Shown here: positions 60,011 to 64,000 of the stretch, piece after piece | How positions within the stretch are numbered: the first letter of the stretch is position 1 | Layout: the number at the start of each line of letters is the position of its first letter | Assembly: GCF_902477725.1 (NCBI RefSeq) | Contig: NZ_CABSIF010000005.1 | Span: 212,186-276,185, forward strand | Direction: 5' to 3' | Length of the DNA: 64,000 nucleotides | Source: an uncultured Desulfovibrio sp. | GTDB taxonomy: Bacteria > Desulfobacterota > Desulfovibrionia > Desulfovibrionales > Desulfovibrionaceae | Notes under the pieces: generated by a model | The model's database searches: none | Told to the model about the DNA's origin: nothing | The model's input: only the letters and a program-made list of their open reading frames with translations | Program-made: the position numbers and the translations under genes

Positions 60011-61450
60011 TTATGGCACAAGACGCGCGTAATAGCCTTTGCCGTTGCGCACAACCTGCAACAAAATCTGCCCGGACATGCGCTCTCTTCTGAAAGCCTG
60101 TAAAAAATCTTCCATGGTTCTGGTTTCGGCAGCGCCCACCGCTGTTATGTGGTCGCCCTGACGCAAAAAAGATGCCGGGCCGTCTGCCCTGGCCTGCCGC
60201 ACCACCACGCCCTGCGCAGTTTGCGCTGCGCTGAATCCCCAGCGACGCTCCAGCAGGGCGCGGGCCTCCACATCGCCAAAGGGTTCGGGGGTAGCCTCGA
60301 TCTTCAACTGCCCGCCCTCACGCAGCAGTTGCAGCCGCAAGGGGGTTCCGGCTGTCTGGTTGCGCAAAATATCCAGATAATCGCGCCTGTCGCGCACAGG
60401 TGAAGAATTTATGGTTTCAAGTATGTCACCGGGCGCTATGCCCACCTTGGCAGCGGGAGAACCGGGAAACACCGCCGTAACCAGCACGCCGCCGGCATCT
60501 TTGAGGCCCAGGGCCATGGCCGTTTGCCCGTCCACATCCTGCAAATCAAGGCCCAGCCAGAGCGGGGCCACGCGGCCTGCGCTCATGAGGTCGTGCATGA
60601 CGCGGCGGGCCTTGTTGATGGGGATTGCAAAACCGATGCCCTCGGCGCGTGCATCCACGGCCGTATTGATGCCTATGAGCACCCCCTCGATGTTCAGCAG
60701 CGGGCCGCCGCTGTTGCCGGGGTTAATGGCCGCGTCAGTCTGCACAAGGTCGGTGAACGCGCCGTCCTTGTTGCGGATAGTGCGCCCAAGGGCAGAAACC
60801 ACGCCCGTGGTGACGGTATGGTTGAAACCAAAGGGATTGCCGATGGCGATGACGGTCTCGCCCGGCATGATGTCGCCTGAATCGCCGAGCTTTACGGCAG
60901 GCAGCTTTGACGCTCCCTTGATCTGGAGCACGGCAATGTCAAAATCCGGGTCAGCCCCTTTGACGGCGGCGGGAAATTCCCTGCCGTCCAGCAGATGCAC
61001 CATGACTTCGTCCCCACCCGCGATAACATGCGCGTTGGTGAGCACAAGGCCTTTTTCTCCGTCTACAATGACGCCAGAACCAAGGCTGACGCGCTTTTGC
61101 CGCACTTTACGCCCGCCGGGCATATCAAAACCCGGCAAGCCGGGAAAGCCCGGTCCGAAAAACTGCTCAAGGGGCGAAAGCCGCTGCCCTTCAACAATAT
61201 GTGTGCTCGTTATGTTCACAACCGCCGGGGCAACTGCCTGCACGGCGCGCACCACAGGGGTCATGCGGGGGCTGTCCGCCGCCACGGCCCCAGCCCGAGA
61301 AGGTGTGCACAGCAGCAGCGCCGCTGCCAGCATCAAAAAAAACAGGCGCAGGGCAAAACTTCCCTCAACTGCCGCCTCTTCTACCCGTCTGCGGCGCGAA
61401 CTCCCACGGCAAGGCAGATTTTTTTGTATATAGATGGGTCTGATTTTCAT
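60011..61450 (-). CDS. HtrA/DegP-type periplasmic serine protease
   Basis: Protease-chaperone of 479 residues. An extended N-terminus with a signal sequence (about 33-54) is followed by the trypsin-like domain with His141 (TNAHVIAGG), Asp171 (DFDIAVLQI) and Ser247 (NPGNSGGPLL), and two PDZ domains (about 285-370 and 395-475). It degrades misfolded envelope proteins. AAGGAATTT precedes the ATG. Confidence 0.94.
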   Translation of the reverse strand: MKIRPIYIQKNLPCRGSSRRRRVEEAAVEGSFALRLFFLMLAAALLLCTPSRAGAVAADSPRMTPVVRAVQAVAPAVVNITSTHIVEGQRLSPLEQFFGPGFPGLPGFDMPGGRKVRQKRVSLGSGVIVDGEKGLVLTNAHVIAGGDEVMVHLLDGREFPAAVKGADPDFDIAVLQIKGASKLPAVKLGDSGDIMPGETVIAIGNPFGFNHTVTTGVVSALGRTIRNKDGAFTDLVQTDAAINPGNSGGPLLNIEGVLIGINTAVDARAEGIGFAIPINKARRVMHDLMSAGRVAPLWLGLDLQDVDGQTAMALGLKDAGGVLVTAVFPGSPAAKVGIAPGDILETINSSPVRDRRDYLDILRNQTAGTPLRLQLLREGGQLKIEATPEPFGDVEARALLERRWGFSAAQTAQGVVVRQARADGPASFLRQGDHITAVGAAETRTMEDFLQAFRRERMSGQILLQVVRNGKGYYARLVP

Positions 61451-61580
61451 ATAAATTCCTTACCTCGTCGCTAACATAAGCACGTTGACGCGATCGTAAA
61501 GGCCCCCAAATGGATTTACTCCGCACAGCGGCGAGCCGTCCCGTCTTGCGCACGCCCCTTGTTAAGGATAAATAAGCGGC

Positions 61581-62687
61581 ATGAAAACCACTCAATCCGA
61601 CCTGTTGGAATTGATTTTGCCCGGCCTGCGCATTGCGCCCCTTCTTCAGAAAGACCTGGACGATGCCCAGGCTCATCTGGATGACCTCACCAAACCGCAG
61701 GGCAGCCTTGGCCGCCTCGAAGACCTCGCCCAGAGGCTCTACGCCATGAGCGGCGGGCAAGCGCCCATCAGCGTCAGCCCTGCCATCATGCTTACTGTTG
61801 CTGGCGACCACGGCGTTGCCGATCAGGGCGTTTCGCCTTTTCCCAAGGCCGTGACGCGCCAGATGGTGCAAAACTTTTTCAACAACGGCGCGGCGGTCAA
61901 TGTTCTGTGCAAGACCTCGGGCATGGATCTGCGCGTGGTGGACGCAGGCTGCGATGGCGGCCCCTATGAGCCGCACTCCATCCTCATTGAGCGCCGTCTG
62001 GGCGACGGCACCGCAGATATGAGCCAGGGCCCGGCCATGAGCCGCGAAACATGCCTCAAGGGGCTGCGCATGGGCGTGGAACTGGCGCACCAGCTTGCGA
62101 ATAATGGCTACCGCTGCCTCGGCGTGGGCGAAATGGGCATTGCCAACAGCACGGCAGGCACGGCCCTGTACTGCGCCTTGCTGCACTTTGACCCCGAGCA
62201 GATGACCGGCCCCGGCGCTGGCGCGGACCCCGACATGGTGCGCCACAAGACCGAAATCGTGCGCCGCGCGCTGGCAGTCAATGCTTCCATGCTGGAAGGC
62301 GACGACCCCATCAATATTCTGGCCGCCTTGGGCGGATTTGAAATTGTTCTCATGGCCGGGCTGATGCTTGGCGCAGCCTCGTGCCGCCTGCCCGTGCTGG
62401 TTGACGGCTTTATATGCAGCGCGGCCTATGTGGCGGGCCTGCACATCTGCCCCCAGCTTGCCGACTACGCCGTGCTTTCCCACGCCTCGGCAGAGCCGGG
62501 CCACGTACGCGCGCTCTCCAAGCTGACCGGCGGCGAAACCCGCAACAATCCGCTGCTGCACCTGAGCATGCGCCTTGGCGAAGGAACGGGCGGCGCTGTG
62601 GCCTATAACCTGCTGCGTTGCGCTGCCTCCGTGTACAACGACATGGCGACTTTCAGCTCCGCAGGCGTGACGGGCAAAACATGCTGA
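61581..62687 (+). CDS. cobT: Nicotinate-nucleotide-dimethylbenzimidazole phosphoribosyltransferase
   Basis: CobT of 368 residues, making alpha-ribazole phosphate for the lower ligand of cobalamin. It shows DLTKPQGSLGRLEDLAQRL, MLTVAGDHGVADQGVS, GVGEMGIANSTAGTALYCA and the catalytic-Glu region SMRLGEGTGGAVA. No cobalamin riboswitch was recognized upstream. The stop overlaps the ABC ATPase start, suggesting coupling. Confidence 0.94.
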   Translation: MKTTQSDLLELILPGLRIAPLLQKDLDDAQAHLDDLTKPQGSLGRLEDLAQRLYAMSGGQAPISVSPAIMLTVAGDHGVADQGVSPFPKAVTRQMVQNFFNNGAAVNVLCKTSGMDLRVVDAGCDGGPYEPHSILIERRLGDGTADMSQGPAMSRETCLKGLRMGVELAHQLANNGYRCLGVGEMGIANSTAGTALYCALLHFDPEQMTGPGAGADPDMVRHKTEIVRRALAVNASMLEGDDPINILAALGGFEIVLMAGLMLGAASCRLPVLVDGFICSAAYVAGLHICPQLADYAVLSHASAEPGHVRALSKLTGGETRNNPLLHLSMRLGEGTGGAVAYNLLRCAASVYNDMATFSSAGVTGKTC

Positions 62688-63658
62688 ATCAGCTTGCGCC
62701 GGACCAGTCTTCCGCATCCGCCCTGCTGCGGCTGGAGGATGTCTCACGGGTGTTTGACATCCGGCGAGGGCTGTTCGGCGAAAGGCGCTCTTTGGTTGCC
62801 GTAGACGGCGTTAGCCTGAGCCTCGCCAAGGGCGCAAGCCTTGGTCTGGTGGGCGAATCCGGCTGCGGCAAATCCACCCTCGGGCGTCTGGCCTGCGGGT
62901 TGCTGGCCCCTTCTCAGGGGCAGGTGCTGCTTGATGGCCGCTTCCTGCCCCCCGCCGGGGCGGACAGTTGGGCCGCCGGGCGCATCCAGATGATTTTTCA
63001 GGATCCTTTTTCGTCCCTCAATCCCCGGCTCACTGTGGGCAATTCTGTGGCGGAGCCGCTGGCGGCGCGCGGCGTCTCCCGCGAGGAACGCCATGCACAG
63101 GCCGAGGCCATGCTGGCTACCGTGGGGCTTGAAGGCACGGGCCGCCGCTATCCGCACGAGTTTTCCGGGGGGCAGCGACAGCGCATTGCCGTGGCGCGGG
63201 CGCTCATCACCCGGCCAGATGTGGTTGTGTGCGACGAACCTGTTTCCGCACTCGATGCCTCGGTGCAGGCGCAGGCGCTCAACCTCCTGCGCGAAGTGCA
63301 GGAGCAGTTCGGGCCAGCCTATCTTTTCATTTCGCACGATCTGGCGGTGGTGGGATTTCTGTGCCGCCATATCCTGGTCATGTATCTGGGGCAGATTGTG
63401 GAAGAAGGCCCCACTGATGCCATCTTTGACGGTGCGGCGCACCCGTATACGCAGGCTCTCATGGCTGCCATGCCCACCGGGAGCCGCCGGGGCGAACCCA
63501 TTGCCGCGCTGGAAGGCGAGCTGCCAAGCCCCTTGGCTCCGCCCGCCGGATGCCGCTTTCACCCGCGTTGCCCCAAGGCAAAGGACATTTGCCGCAAGGA
63601 AGCGCCGCAATGGAAGGATATGGGTGATGGGTGGCGCGTGAGGTGTTGGGAGGCGTAA
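62681..63658 (+). CDS. Oligopeptide/dipeptide-type ABC transporter ATPase (DppF-like)
   Basis: ATPase of 325 residues: GESGCGKST (Walker A), MIFQDPFSSLNPRLTVG (Q-loop), HEFSGGQRQRIA (signature), VVVCDEPVSALDAS (Walker B) and C-terminal oligopeptide-transport segment CRFHPRCPKAKDICRKEAP. Typical of the DppF/OppF/NikE group; it lacks its permease and partner ATPase in this window. Coupled to cobT by a seven-base overlap. Substrate unknown (peptide, nickel or corrinoid are options). Confidence 0.88.
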   Translation: MLNQLAPDQSSASALLRLEDVSRVFDIRRGLFGERRSLVAVDGVSLSLAKGASLGLVGESGCGKSTLGRLACGLLAPSQGQVLLDGRFLPPAGADSWAAGRIQMIFQDPFSSLNPRLTVGNSVAEPLAARGVSREERHAQAEAMLATVGLEGTGRRYPHEFSGGQRQRIAVARALITRPDVVVCDEPVSALDASVQAQALNLLREVQEQFGPAYLFISHDLAVVGFLCRHILVMYLGQIVEEGPTDAIFDGAAHPYTQALMAAMPTGSRRGEPIAALEGELPSPLAPPAGCRFHPRCPKAKDICRKEAPQWKDMGDGWRVRCWEA

Positions 63659-63701
63659 TTTCGCTTTATGCGCCTTCCCGGCGCGGGTTGATTAGCATTG
63701 T

Positions 63702-63860
63702 TGCCCTTCGGGCACGAGGTTCCGCCCTCCGGCGGAGTTTCGGACGCCTGTACGGCGTGCGATTTCGCCTCCCCGGCGAGGGATGCTCCTTTGGTTCTTG
63801 CTGCCCTGCGGGCACGGCGTTTTCGCCATCCGGCGAAGTTGGGACGCCTGTGCGGCGCGC
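63702..63860. repeat. Two imperfect direct repeats with a 100-base period, built of small hairpins
   Basis: Copies at 63702-63760 and 63802-63860 align without gaps over about 59 bases. Each contains a row of mini-hairpins (GCCC-TTC/TGC-GGGC, CGCC/GCCA-TCCGGCG type, GCC-TGTAC/TGTGC-GGC). More GC-rich palindromes follow to the window edge (CCGCAACGCGG, CCGCCATCGGCGG). The rest of 63659-64000 holds no convincing gene. Confidence 0.6.
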
Positions 63861-64000
63861 AGCAAGGCGGGGCCGGTTATGGGGCTGTGCCCGCCAATCT
63901 GATGCCAAACCCGCAACGCGGTGTTTGGGCCGCCATCGGCGGTATGGCCGCCGGGCGGAAAGGCACGGATATCAGTCGCTGACGGCGCGGCAAAGCCGCG

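Noticed and set aside
61451..61580. Cobalamin riboswitch upstream of cobT
   Set aside because: The 130-base leader is too short and lacks a recognizable B12-box.
61365..62747. 460-codon minus-strand open frame
   Set aside because: It is antisense to cobT, which has clear motifs.
63666..63916. Short open frames on the minus strand at the right edge
   Set aside because: They coincide with the repeated mini-hairpins and show Arg/Pro-rich composition expected from GC-rich repeats.
1..64000. CRISPR arrays and insertion sequences
   Set aside because: No regularly spaced identical repeats with unique spacers and no transposase-like gene were found.

Overview
The window is GC-rich and gene-dense and looks like the chromosome of a Desulfovibrio, probably a D. 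desulfuricans-like strain. This is inferred from gene content, not a database match. The evidence is a clostridial-type 2[4Fe-4S] ferredoxin, a rubrerythrin, HypA/HypB hydrogenase-maturation genes, a MqnP-like prenyltransferase, a CtpA/YibQ/Ndk/ProC block, a YkgJ-type cysteine cluster protein, and a DnaJ-CbpM-ClpB chaperone operon.

Layout. 1-4.4 kb (minus strand): an envelope-stress module in which an exported OB-fold protein, an OmpR-type regulator and a sensor kinase are overlapped with the adaptor and permease of an RND efflux pump; a second OB-fold gene follows at 4.55 kb. 5.1-22.0 kb: a compact virus-derived cluster of podovirus (BPP-1/T7-like) type. It has an S24 repressor facing a Mor/C-type activator, then endolysin, holin, terminase, portal, scaffold, capsid, tail tube, tail fibre, nozzle and one internal virion protein. 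It has no integrase, transposase, replication gene or large DNA-ejection protein, and I found no att repeats. 22.1-26.4 kb: dnaJ-type gene, cbpM and clpB. 26.4-36.7 kb: a periplasmic HAD phosphatase, an iron-type alcohol dehydrogenase, ftsY, a membrane sensor-like protein, murJ and queF on the minus strand, then a MoaB-domain protein, a UbiA-family prenyltransferase and darP on the plus strand, then tRNA-Thr(GGU). 37-46 kb: a K+ channel, a four-gene ABC exporter of YbhGFSR/RbbA type and exported proteins of unknown role. 46-55 kb: SPOR protein, hypB/hypA, TPR and AMIN proteins, proC, ndk, yibQ, ctpA. 55-64 kb: rubrerythrin, a cupin, an IMPACT-family protein, a TPR/unknown/YkgJ operon, ferredoxin, HtrA, cobT, a DppF-type ATPase, and a repeat-rich right edge.

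The most interesting object is the roughly 16.5 kb phage-like cluster. It has regulation, lysis, packaging, head and short-tail genes, but nothing for integration or replication. That is the profile expected of a domesticated prophage or gene transfer agent. A short-tailed, generalized-transducing particle called Dd1 has been reported from D. desulfuricans ATCC 27774 (literature from memory). This cluster is a reasonable candidate for that kind of element, but the sequence alone cannot prove it.

Starts were chosen by Shine-Dalgarno spacing and neighbour overlap. Functional names come from motif recognition only; no searches were run.
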